Source of the DNA: Candidatus Gastranaerophilales bacterium
GTDB lineage: Bacteria > Cyanobacteriota > Vampirovibrionia > Gastranaerophilales > Gastranaerophilaceae
NCBI GenBank assembly: GCA_947624665.1
Contig: CANQLK010000200.1
Span: 1 to 6,207 of the forward strand
Reading direction: 5' to 3'
DNA: 6,207 nucleotides
Of this stretch, positions 1 to 6,092 are shown in pieces. Both the position numbers and the translations under genes were made by a program. The notes below the pieces were generated by a model. It saw only the letters and a list, made by a program, of their open reading frames with translations. It was not told where the DNA came from and searched no databases. How positions within the stretch are numbered: position 1 is the stretch's first letter; each line of letters begins with the position of its first letter.

Positions 1-1119
1 ATTTACGTTAAGCGTGCCGTTTGTCAGATTGAACTTACCTGTACCTGAAAACTCACCTGCAAGATTTAACGTACCGTTATTATTTGTAATAGTACCATCA
101 TTTGTAACTTTGTTTAATCTACCTCCGCCTATCTCAATACTAGCTTCCGCATTGTTAACAAGATCACCTGTAACAGTAGTAGTACCTGTTGACCTGACAG
201 TACCTGAGTTTGTTAGGGTGGAATCAAATTTTAAACTTGTACCCGATATAGTAGAATCTTTCGTCAGATTTTTTACTGCGCCTGTTGCTGTTATATTGTC
301 ATTAACAGTGATATTTCCAGAGTTATCAACATCTGCAAATTCACCGCTTGCCGCTTTAACAGTTGCACCGGAGCCATTTGTAAGCTTGTCTGTAGCTTTA
401 AACTTGCCGGTTGTTGCTGTAATTGATTTATTGTTTTGTACGGTGCCTGTTGCTGTTATATTGGTATTAGCAGTCATTGTACCGTCGTTTGAAATATTAC
501 CTGTTTCTATAGCACCCTTTGTGGCTGTAATTGTTCCTGCGTTTGTAATATCTTCTGCAGTTATTGCACCTGTTGTAGCTGTAATTGTACCTGCGTTAGA
601 AGTAATATCACCTAGAGTAAGCGAAGTACCCGATATTGAAGAACCTTCGGTTTTGTTTGCAACATTAGCTGCTGTTAGTGCGCCTGTAGAAGTGATTGTT
701 CCTGAGTTATCAACGTCTGCAAGTTCACCACTTCCCATTTCAATAGTAGCATCGGCATTATTTGTTAATTGGTCTGTTGCCTTAAACTTACCTTTTGCAC
801 TAATCGATTTGCTGTTTGTTACGGTGCCGTTTGCTGTTAAATCGGTACCTGCCGTAATTGTTCCTTCGTTTGTAATATTTTCTGCGGTTATAGCACCCGT
901 TGTAGCTGTAATTGTTCCTTTGTTAGAAGTAATATCCTCTAGAGTAAGCGAAGTACCCGATATTGAAGAACTTGCGGTTTTGTTCGCAACATTAGCTGCT
1001 GCTAGTGCGCCTGTAGAAGTGATTGTTCCAGAGTTATCAACTTCTGCAAGTTCACCGCTTCCCATTGTAACAGCGGCACTTTCATTATTTGTTAATTTAC
1101 CTGAAACGGATAATTTACC
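1..1119 (-). repeat. Modular in-frame repeats within the surface protein gene
   Basis: Reading on the minus strand, at least four units follow each other, each opening with a GK(F/L)-like or GTTTV segment, then LTNxxxA, SGExAxVDNSGxIT. The units are 1119-793 (109 codons), 792-409 (128 codons), 408-187 (74 codons) and 186-1 (cut by the edge). All lengths are multiples of three. The best-conserved pair is 938-1065 against 611-738, offset by 327 bases, with about eight differences by eye. Unit 2 carries extra ITNAGTIT-type rungs, and unit 3 lacks part of the core. Such arrays can gain or lose units by recombination without breaking the frame. Confidence 0.85.
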
Positions 1120-2934
1120 TTTAGATTTAATACTTCCTGAGTTTGTTGCTCCGTCTTTTATAGTAATACCATTAGTTGTTGCTTCTATAGTGCCTGAATT
1201 ATTTTCAAGGCTTCCGAGTTCAAGTTCACTACCCGTAATTGATTTACCTGAATTTGCAACCTTGCCTCCAGCCGTGATTTTTCCTGCGGATGTAATTGTA
1301 CTTTCCGCATTAGTGTTTGTAATATCTCCTTTAACAGTAATGCTTCCTGCGGAAATAGCAGCTTTTTTGTCAGTAGTTCCGTTAGTTAAATTTCCTTCGG
1401 TAACATTAAGACTTCCCGAACCCGAAATTGTACCTTCATTTGTAACAGATTTTGCTGAAAGAGTACCTTCGTTTTTAATGATTCCTTTGTTGGTTAAACC
1501 TTTAGAACCTTCTATAGTAAGAGAAGCACTCTTCTCATTAACTAGGGCTTCACCTGTTGCATCTATTGTAACGTCACCTGAAACAGTAGTATTTGCATTA
1601 GCTTTATTTGTAACGACACCGCTTCCAGATATGGTTATATTGCCGTTGTGGGAATTTGTACCTTCTTCGAAATTAAGTGCCTTAAGTTCGCTTCCGTCAA
1701 CCTCAACATCAACACTTTCAGTTCCGCCCGTATAATTTTTAAGGTTTAAGGTAAGATTAGAATTGACTGCACTTTCACTTAACAGTACTTTTAATTCTTT
1801 ACCGCCCTGTGCTACATCTTGAAGATTAACAATGCCGTTTGTAGAAGTAAATTTAAGGTTGTCTGCCCCTTCATTAATAACCTGACCGATTAAAGTAAGG
1901 CTTTTACCGTCAGATAGCGTTAACTTTCCGTCGCCGTTAACCGTTGTAGAGTTGTCGCTGCTAAAAGTTGTATTTTGATTTAAAGTTAGTGTGCCATTTT
2001 TATTAACGGTAATGGTTCTTGCCTTTTCTATAGAGCCACCGCCTAATGTAAGAGAAGCGGTATTAGCACCGTTACCTACGGTTAAATCTACATCTTTGTT
2101 GAGTTTAAGTGTACCTGTTAAATTTTCATTAGTATTCCAATTTAAAGAACCGCCGTTGAATGTAGAATTACCGCCAAAGAATGAAGCACCGTTATTAACG
2201 GTTACTTTTCCTTTTTCATTTGTAAATGTACCTTTATAACCGCTGTTTGTACCGCCTAAAATTACTTCATTTTCTCCTTTATGAGTAATTGAAGAATTTT
2301 TAGTACTGCTAAAAGAAGTTATGCCGTTATTAAAGGTAACTGTGCTGTCCGCTGTTCCTTCAATATTTAATTGGGAATTATCATTCATCTCAATATCATA
2401 TTGACGTTTACCTCCTGTTTCACCTCTTGCCTTCTCGAAAGTGACATTACCGGTATTGTCAGTAGTAATTGTAAGATTTTTTTCATTTTCAATAAGACCG
2501 CCCCAAATATAACCTGATGATTTAGCACCTTCACTAATAACAGTATCAGGCCCGATATTAAGAGTTCCTTTATTATCAATAACACCTTCACCATAAAGAG
2601 AAGCGTCACCGAAAGAACTTAATTTTAATTTCTCAAGTGATAATGTTCCTTCTTTTTCAACAGTAAAAGCAAATTCTTCAAAATCGGCACTCGGCTTTAA
2701 AGTAGTTGTTTCAGAGCTTTGTCCCGTAATACTTACATCACTTAAAGCTTGAATATCCAAACCATCCGTAAATTCATATTCAGGCTGATTCAGTTCAGCT
2801 TGAACTTCTCCTCCGCCTTTTACAGCTTCTTTTAATTCATCAAAAGTTGTATATTCATCTGAATATGCATTAGAGCCTGTAACCATCATAGCGCACAAAA
2901 GTGCAGCCGCATTAAGCTTTATTTTATTATTCAA
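1..2934 (-). CDS. Large secreted repeat protein, autotransporter/adhesin-like (partial, C-terminus beyond window)
   Basis: The minus strand is open for 978 codons from a TTG at 2934-2932 and runs off the left edge. I chose TTG because it gives a clear Sec signal peptide: basic n-region with K4 and K6, hydrophobic core LNAAALLCAMMVTG, likely cleavage after SNA (residue 23). The first ATG (residue 16) would cut this in half, and an in-frame TAG lies at 2949-2947. After the signal comes a TFDELKEAVKGGGEVQ segment, like the opening of beta-helix adhesins. Next are Gly/Asn-rich stretches with GGS and NGNI-type turns (about residues 130-430), then short solenoid-like repeats of the TNxGTIT kind to the edge. 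There are almost no Trp or Cys residues. This composition is typical of type V passenger domains and other surface beta-solenoids. No membrane anchor or beta-barrel is visible, so the secretion route is unproven. Surface location and adhesion are inference. Confidence 0.85.
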   Translation of the reverse strand, partial: MNNKIKLNAAALLCAMMVTGSNAYSDEYTTFDELKEAVKGGGEVQAELNQPEYEFTDGLDIQALSDVSITGQSSETTTLKPSADFEEFAFTVEKEGTLSLEKLKLSSFGDASLYGEGVIDNKGTLNIGPDTVISEGAKSSGYIWGGLIENEKNLTITTDNTGNVTFEKARGETGGKRQYDIEMNDNSQLNIEGTADSTVTFNNGITSFSSTKNSSITHKGENEVILGGTNSGYKGTFTNEKGKVTVNNGASFFGGNSTFNGGSLNWNTNENLTGTLKLNKDVDLTVGNGANTASLTLGGGSIEKARTITVNKNGTLTLNQNTTFSSDNSTTVNGDGKLTLSDGKSLTLIGQVINEGADNLKFTSTNGIVNLQDVAQGGKELKVLLSESAVNSNLTLNLKNYTGGTESVDVEVDGSELKALNFEEGTNSHNGNITISGSGVVTNKANANTTVSGDVTIDATGEALVNEKSASLTIEGSKGLTNKGIIKNEGTLSAKSVTNEGTISGSGSLNVTEGNLTNGTTDKKAAISAGSITVKGDITNTNAESTITSAGKITAGGKVANSGKSITGSELELGSLENNSGTIEATTNGITIKDGATNSGSIKSKGKLSVSGKLTNNESAAVTMGSGELAEVDNSGTITSTGALAAANVANKTASSSISGTSLTLEDITSNKGTITATTGAITAENITNEGTITAGTDLTANGTVTNSKSISAKGKFKATDQLTNNADATIEMGSGELADVDNSGTITSTGALTAANVANKTEGSSISGTSLTLGDITSNAGTITATTGAITAEDITNAGTITATKGAIETGNISNDGTMTANTNITATGTVQNNKSITATTGKFKATDKLTNGSGATVKAASGEFADVDNSGNITVNDNITATGAVKNLTKDSTISGTSLKFDSTLTNSGTVRSTGTTTVTGDLVNNAEASIEIGGGRLNKVTNDGTITNNNGTLNLAGEFSGTGKFNLTNGTLNVN

Positions 2935-2939
2935 TTCTA

Positions 2940-2947
2940 CCCCCCCC
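2940..2947 (-). promoter_or_regulatory. G8 homopolymer acting as ribosome-binding region of the surface protein gene
   Basis: Eight consecutive G on the coding strand lie 5 bases upstream of the TTG start. Nothing else nearby resembles a Shine-Dalgarno sequence, so the tract is the only candidate; poly-G can pair with the CCUCC of 16S rRNA using one G-U pair. An in-frame TAG shares its last G with the tract. A homopolymer this long is conspicuous in such AT-rich DNA and could change length by slippage, altering ribosome-binding strength or spacing. Confidence 0.55.
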
Positions 2948-2951
2948 TACG

Positions 2952-2970
2952 GATGAATTTCATATTCATC
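2952..2970. repeat. 7-bp inverted repeat in the leader of the surface protein gene
   Basis: GATGAAT (2952-2958) and ATTCATC (2964-2970) are perfect complements around a 5-base loop. A second, overlapping inverted repeat ATGAA-T-TTCAT spans 2953-2963, so two mutually exclusive small hairpins are possible. In the minus-strand mRNA the structure would end 4 bases before the G8 tract. It may affect ribosome access or be a protein-binding site; neither is shown. Confidence 0.5.
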
Positions 2971-3198
2971 AGAGGGATACTTCCTTACTATACTAATACC
3001 AATAACAGCATATCACTTACATTATTTAAATTCAAATTAGAATTAGACAATTAAACTAAACTTTACAAAAAGTTATAAATTTTATTGAGGTATTTTTCGG
3101 CTGAAAACTATGGTATTGATTTGCTTAAAATATTATTAATACTAAACTTAAAACCTCTCATTCATGGATAAGTTTTATGTTTATAGTATATTTAGATT
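2971..3198. other. Divergent spacer between surface protein gene and miaB, no convincing promoter
   Basis: This AT-rich spacer must hold both promoters, but none is clear. For the minus-strand gene, TATAGT at 2992-2987 could be a -10 box with only a weak -35. For miaB, TTGATT at 3116-3121 could be a -35 but has no good -10 at standard spacing; TATAGT at 3182-3187 is the best -10-like match and would leave a leader of only a few bases. No RNA gene, riboswitch or reading frame was recognised. Confidence 0.4.
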
Positions 3199-4518
3199 AT
3201 GAAAAAAGTTTATATAGAAACACTGGGGTGCCAGATGAATAAATCGGACAGCGAAAGGATTTCGGGTATTCTTTCGCAATTCGGTTATGATGAAACGACA
3301 GAGGAAAAAGAAGCGGATTTATTAATCGTAAATACTTGCAGTATAAGGCAGTTATCGGCAGATAAGGCATACAGCCTGCTTGGAGTTTGGGGAAAAAGAA
3401 AAAAAGATAAACCCGATATAAAAATTGGTATATGCGGATGCGTTGCACAGCAGGATAAAGAAAAAATCCGTAAAAGAGCGCCTTATGTTGATTTGATTTT
3501 TGGTACTCATAATATCTATGAACTGCCCGAACTCATAAAAAAAATTGAAAACGGTGAAAAAATTTGTGCCATAACAAATAAACCCGTTATATGCAACCAA
3601 AACGATTTTAAAATTATCAGAAAAGACTCTGTTAATGCTTGGATTCCGATTATAGAAGGCTGTAATAATTTTTGTACATATTGTGTAGTGCCGTTTACAA
3701 GGGGCAGAGAAAGAAGCCGACAACCCGAAGAAATAATCCAAGAAGCAAAAAATATTATTAATGAAGGATTTAGAGAAATAACTCTTTTGGGACAGAATGT
3801 TGACAGCTACGGTAAAGATTTAAATAACCCTAAAATAACACTTGCAAACCTTCTTAGAGATTTAAACAAGCTTGAAGGTAATTTCCGAATACGTTTTGTA
3901 ACTTCTTATCCTTCGGATATAACGGATGACCTTATTAATGCCGTAGAAGAATGTGACAAAGTATGTAAATATTTTCATATTCCTATGCAGTCAGGAAATT
4001 CAAGGATACTCAAGGAAATGAACAGACATTATACAAAACAGCAGTACTATGAAACAGTTGAAAAAATCCGTAAAAGATTTAGTAATGTGGCAATAACAAG
4101 CGATTTTATTGCAGGCTTCCCCGGTGAAACCGAAGAAGAATTTCAGGATACTTTAAATGCAATGGAAGAATTAGAACTTGACTATTCCAATACGGCTGCA
4201 TATTCTCCCAGAGCTTTTACAAAAGCAGGAAAGATGACGGATTTATTTTTAAGTGATGAAATCAAATATGAACGGCTTAACAGGTTAAATGAAAAAAATA
4301 AAGAAGTCTGCCTGAAATCGAATACGAAATTCATAGGAAAAGTTTTGAAAGTTTTGGTTGAATCTAAAACGCTAAAAGACGGTAAAACAATTTTAAATTC
4401 ACGTGCCGATAATAATAAAATTGTTCATTTTGAATCAAACAAATATGATATAGGCGACTTTGCAGAAGTGAAAATAAACCTAGCTCAAACCTGGTGCCTC
4501 TTTGGGGTAGCGATATAA
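3199..4518 (+). CDS. miaB: tRNA-2-methylthio-N6-dimethylallyladenosine synthase (MiaB)
   Basis: This radical-SAM methylthiotransferase adds a methylthio group to C2 of N6-isopentenyl-A37 in cytosolic tRNAs, stabilising codon-anticodon pairing. The 439-residue length fits the family. The N-terminal UPF0004 domain carries three cluster cysteines, C11 (in LGCQMN), C47 (in NTCSIR) and C81 (in GCVAQQ). The radical-SAM CxxxCxxC is C155, C159 and C162 in EGCNNFCTYCVVPFTRGRE. Further family blocks are LLGQNVDSYG, HIPMQSGNSRILKEMNR and DFIAGFPGETEEEF. A C-terminal TRAM domain runs from about residue 375. All six cysteines are present, so the enzyme should be active. The usual RTRTNKxVHF of the TRAM domain reads SRADNNKIVHF here. 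The ATG at 3199 puts KVYIETLGCQMN at the normal distance, yet no Shine-Dalgarno sequence precedes it. The related MtaB and RimO families fit less well. Confidence 0.95.
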   Translation: MKKVYIETLGCQMNKSDSERISGILSQFGYDETTEEKEADLLIVNTCSIRQLSADKAYSLLGVWGKRKKDKPDIKIGICGCVAQQDKEKIRKRAPYVDLIFGTHNIYELPELIKKIENGEKICAITNKPVICNQNDFKIIRKDSVNAWIPIIEGCNNFCTYCVVPFTRGRERSRQPEEIIQEAKNIINEGFREITLLGQNVDSYGKDLNNPKITLANLLRDLNKLEGNFRIRFVTSYPSDITDDLINAVEECDKVCKYFHIPMQSGNSRILKEMNRHYTKQQYYETVEKIRKRFSNVAITSDFIAGFPGETEEEFQDTLNAMEELELDYSNTAAYSPRAFTKAGKMTDLFLSDEIKYERLNRLNEKNKEVCLKSNTKFIGKVLKVLVESKTLKDGKTILNSRADNNKIVHFESNKYDIGDFAEVKINLAQTWCLFGVAI

Positions 4519-4523
4519 TTTGC

Positions 4524-4739
4524 TTATATATTTTTTAATAATTCATTAATATCAATGAACAGAACTTTTGCAATATTGTAAACAAGAAATATTGAAGGAG
4601 TTTGAAGTCCTCGTTCTATTAAACTAATTGTACTTTCACTAATTCCAACTAATTCCGCCAGTTGAAATTGAGTTAAGTTTTTTCTATTTCTTTCAGCTCT
4701 TATATTCAAGCCTAAAATTTTGTTCATTTTGTCATTCAT
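4524..4739 (-). CDS. Small XRE/Cro-type helix-turn-helix regulator
   Basis: This 71-residue protein is little more than one HTH_3 (Cro/C1-type) domain. LGLNIRAERNRKNLTQFQLA (residues 9-28) covers the first helices, ELVGISESTISLIERG (29-44) the turn and recognition helix, and TPSIFLVYNIAKVL plus DINELL the closing helices. It is probably a dimeric DNA-binding repressor. Small controller proteins of restriction-modification systems look the same, but no restriction or methylase gene is in the window. It ends 5 bases from the miaB stop, tail to tail. No Shine-Dalgarno sequence precedes the ATG at 4739; a second ATG four codons in is an equally weak start. A perfect palindrome at 4796-4809, upstream of the gene, is a plausible autoregulatory operator. 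The family call is firm; target and role are unknown. Confidence 0.85.
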   Translation of the reverse strand: MNDKMNKILGLNIRAERNRKNLTQFQLAELVGISESTISLIERGLQTPSIFLVYNIAKVLFIDINELLKNI

Positions 4740-4756
4740 AAAAATATTATTTATAA

Positions 4757-4785
4757 TTGACAGACAACAAACAAGAGATTAAACT
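4757..4785 (+). promoter_or_regulatory. Possible promoter, TTGACA-N17-TAAACT
   Basis: A perfect -35 hexamer TTGACA (4757-4762) is followed after 17 bases by a moderate -10, TAAACT (4780-4785). A better TATAAT lies at 4787-4792 but the spacing would be 24 bases. Transcription would run rightward through the palindrome at 4796-4809 and into the broken small ORF region. The palindrome sits at the start of such a transcript, a usual repressor position. Confidence 0.3.
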
Positions 4786-4795
4786 ATATAATATA

Positions 4796-4809
4796 CGTAG
4801 TATACTACG
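4796..4809. promoter_or_regulatory. Perfect 14-bp palindrome CGTAGTATACTACG, candidate operator
   Basis: The sequence is identical on both strands. It lies 57 bases upstream of the XRE gene start and next to a possible rightward promoter. HTH_3 repressors bind as dimers to dyads of this size, so it is a good candidate operator for the neighbouring regulator. The binding is inferred from position and symmetry only; no second copy was noticed in the window. Confidence 0.55.
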
Positions 4810-4840
4810 GCTAAGATATTGTTGACTATTAAAAATACAA

Positions 4841-4847
4841 AAGGAGG
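4841..4847 (+). promoter_or_regulatory. Orphan Shine-Dalgarno AAGGAGG without a gene behind it
   Basis: AAGGAGG is the strongest ribosome-binding match in the window, yet no ATG, GTG or TTG follows at working distance. The first ATG (4869) is 21 bases on and meets a stop after two codons. It may be left over from a deleted or rearranged gene, perhaps the one whose broken remains lie at 4900-5023. Confidence 0.4.
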
Positions 4848-4899
4848 AATTATTTCTTTTTACTAATAATGTTATAAATTTTATCTAATTTATAAAAAT

Positions 4900-5023
4900 A
4901 TGTATTTTAAAAATTAAAGAAAAAATTGAAGAGCATATAAAATTTTGTGAAGAATTAGGAATAATCTATGAGTCACTTCCTGATGAACAGAAAGAAGAAG
5001 GACTGAACGTATCCGACAGGTGA
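4900..5023 (+). pseudogene. Frameshifted small ORF, unknown family (about 40 residues)
   Basis: From 4910 to the TGA at 5021-5023 one frame reads like real coding sequence: KIKEKIEEHIKFCEELG then IIYESLPDEQKEEGLNVSDR, amphipathic and charged. That frame has no start codon. The ATG at 4900, in the next frame, gives only M-Y-F-K-N before TAA. Removing one A from the A5 run (4910-4914) joins the ATG to the long frame and gives a complete 40-residue protein. This suggests a one-base insertion in a homopolymer, or less likely ribosomal slippage. No Shine-Dalgarno sequence lies close to the ATG. I do not recognise the family. It could instead be the tail of a larger lost gene. It lies between the XRE regulator and the toxin-antitoxin locus, in a stretch that looks degraded. 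Confidence 0.4.
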
Positions 5024-5143
5024 TAGTATTTTATAATAAAAACACCTAAATAAAAAAACGAAGCAATTATACCCTTTTACCCTTTTCTAAGTGCGAAATT
5101 ATAGGTTTCTATTTATAGTGATAATCATTTAATTTTATGTTTC
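5024..5143. other. AT-rich spacer before the toxin-antitoxin promoter
   Basis: No reading frame or RNA gene is seen. The only pattern is a short direct repeat, two copies of ACCCTTTT in tandem (about 5079-5095). No terminator hairpin follows the broken ORF. Confidence 0.4.
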
Positions 5144-5172
5144 TTGACAAGGTGTTGTTTTTAGACTACAAT
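5144..5172 (+). promoter_or_regulatory. Near-consensus sigma-70 promoter of the toxin-antitoxin operon
   Basis: TTGACA (5144-5149) matches the -35 consensus exactly, the spacer is the ideal 17 bases, and the -10 is TACAAT (5167-5172), five of six. Counting the last -10 base as -7 puts the transcription start at about 5179, the A of the toxin ATG. The mRNA would be leaderless or nearly so, which fits the absence of a Shine-Dalgarno sequence before the toxin. The antitoxin is probably co-transcribed and may repress this promoter. Confidence 0.8.
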
Positions 5173-5178
5173 AATAAT

Positions 5179-5499
5179 ATGAAAGAAATTCTTATATATA
5201 AAACTTCAAATGGGAAATGTCCTTATGATGATTGGTTTTATAAACTTGATAAAATCACGCAAGTATGAATTGAAAAAAGACTTGAAAGAGTTGAAGAAGG
5301 TAATTATGGTGATTTCAAAAAATTAGATAGTGAAATTTCAGAATTGCGATTTACATTTGGAAGCGGTTATAGAATTTATTTTACTGAAGCCAATGATATT
5401 ATTGTTATTCTATTATGTGCAGGAGATAAAGGCACTCAAACGGAAGATATTAAAATGGCTAAAAGATACTTACGTGATTTAATTGAAAGGAATAAATAA
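5179..5499 (+). pseudogene. HigB/RelE-superfamily toxin (Gp49-like killer protein) interrupted by an in-frame TGA
   Basis: The frame encodes 106 residues, normal for RelE/ParE-superfamily addiction-module killer proteins. These are typically ribosome-dependent mRNA-cleaving toxins. Family landmarks are all present: YKTSNGKCPYDDWFYKL (residues 7-23), RLERVEEGNYGD (34-45), SELRFTFGSGYRIYF (54-68), GDKGTQTEDIKMAKRYL (82-98). Codon 30 (5266-5268) is TGA, between QV and IEKRL. Arg is plausible here, and both CGA and AGA are one base from TGA. Nothing else is damaged, so the mutation looks recent. A standard reading yields only 29 residues and no active toxin, unless TGA is read through. The ATG at 5179 is chosen because the family N-terminus begins there; there is no ribosome-binding site and the transcript is probably leaderless. 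The antitoxin starts 1 base after the stop. Confidence 0.85.
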
Positions 5500-5500
5500 A

Positions 5501-5821
5501 ATGAAATTAAATATTGATAAATTAAAAGAAAATACAATTTCTCAGGAAGAACTTTCGGAAAAACATTTTCTTGATGTAGAGTTTCAAAAAGAATATTTAA
5601 ACCTTTCTTTATCAGAATATATTACTGATGGCGATTTTAATAAATTCTTTAAATCATTAGAAAAAGTTATCAAGGCAAGGGAAAGTGTTTCATCTTTTGC
5701 AAAAAAAGTAAATATAGATAGAGCGAATTTATACACCTTATTTAATGGTGAAAAAATCCCCAGACTTGATACAATCGCAAAAATATTAAAAGAACTCGGT
5801 TTTTCAATTCAAGTTGCTTAA
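5501..5821 (+). CDS. HigA-like antitoxin with helix-turn-helix domain
   Basis: This 106-residue partner of the upstream toxin belongs to the HTH-containing addiction-module antidote proteins. These bind and neutralise the toxin and repress their own operon. The N-terminal half (residues 1-60), with FQKEYLNLSLSEY and DGDFNKFFKSLEKVIKAR, resembles the helical toxin-facing part. Residues 61-100 form the HTH: SVSSFAKKV, NIDRANLYTLFNGEKIPRLD, TIAKILKELG, ending in FSIQVA. I start it at the ATG at 5501 because GAAAGG (5485-5490) lies 10 bases upstream. An upstream in-frame TTG at 5483 is possible but would overlap the toxin end and lacks support. The order toxin first, antitoxin second is that of higBA. 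The frame is intact although the toxin is interrupted, so it may persist as a lone regulator or protect against related toxins. Confidence 0.85.
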   Translation: MKLNIDKLKENTISQEELSEKHFLDVEFQKEYLNLSLSEYITDGDFNKFFKSLEKVIKARESVSSFAKKVNIDRANLYTLFNGEKIPRLDTIAKILKELGFSIQVA

Positions 5822-6064
5822 ATCAGATAGACCTTAATTATACTGAACTTAATATTTTTAATTCTTGTTTTATTTTTTTTGTTGGGTTATGAAAACCTGT
5901 ACAATTTTCACAAAATTTTAAATTTGGATAAAAGTAGTTAAACCCAACTTGCTTTCTGATAAAATTTATAGAAATTAAGTTTAAAAAATTTCAAACCGAG
6001 GCAATATATAAAATATTAGTTAAAAATCCAACTTTTAACAGCGATATTAAAAACTAAATAAATC
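5822..6064. other. Very AT-rich spacer with no recognisable gene
   Basis: No reading frame with coding character or RNA gene was recognised on either strand. T-rich runs follow the antitoxin (around 5853-5880), but no strong hairpin precedes them, so an intrinsic terminator is not supported. The one structured element is the inverted repeat at 5881-5948. Confidence 0.4.
5881..5948. repeat. 8-bp inverted repeat GTTGGGTT / AACCCAAC enclosing 52 bases
   Basis: GTTGGGTT (5881-5888) and AACCCAAC (5941-5948) are perfect complements. Both arms are GC-rich islands in very AT-rich surroundings, and a T8 run sits just left of the first arm. They could be the stem of a long-looped RNA, paired protein-binding sites, or termini of a small degraded element. 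The inner 52 bases contain no clear coding frame. Chance is possible at 8 bp. Confidence 0.4.
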
Positions 6065-6092
6065 TTTACATATTATTAAAAATGTTTATAAT
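6065..6092 (+). promoter_or_regulatory. Sigma-70 promoter, TTTACA-N16-TATAAT
   Basis: A -35 TTTACA (6065-6070, five of six) and a perfect -10 TATAAT (6087-6092) are separated by 16 bases. Transcription should begin near 6099, giving a leader of about 80 bases before the gene starting at 6179. The leader holds a 13-residue mini-frame (6123-6164) without a ribosome-binding site, probably meaningless. Confidence 0.65.

Noticed and set aside
14..1735. A 573-codon open frame on the plus strand
   Set aside because: It is antisense to the signal-peptide-bearing repeat protein. Its Val/Pro/Leu/Ser-rich, repetitive translation is what the complement of Thr/Asn/Gly repeats gives, and it lacks a ribosome-binding site and recognisable domains.
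1991..2239. An 82-codon plus-strand frame
   Set aside because: It is antisense shadow within the surface protein gene, with the same biased composition and no start signals.
2385..2609. A 74-codon minus-strand frame
   Set aside because: It is a different frame inside the continuous surface protein frame, which runs unbroken through this part.
3197..3741. Two minus-strand frames of 83 and 129 codons opposite miaB
   Set aside because: Both are antisense to the conserved N-terminal and radical-SAM domains of MiaB and have no domain or ribosome-binding support.
5179..5499. Selenocysteine or reassigned TGA in the toxin
   Set aside because: The position is not a redox site in this family, no selenocysteine insertion hairpin was seen, and other genes show ordinary TGG use.
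5483..5500. TTG start for the antitoxin six codons upstream
   Set aside because: The ATG at 5501 has a correctly placed GAAAGG and avoids overlap with the toxin; the upstream start has no ribosome-binding site.
5822..5880. Intrinsic terminator after the antitoxin
   Set aside because: There are T runs but no stable stem preceding them.
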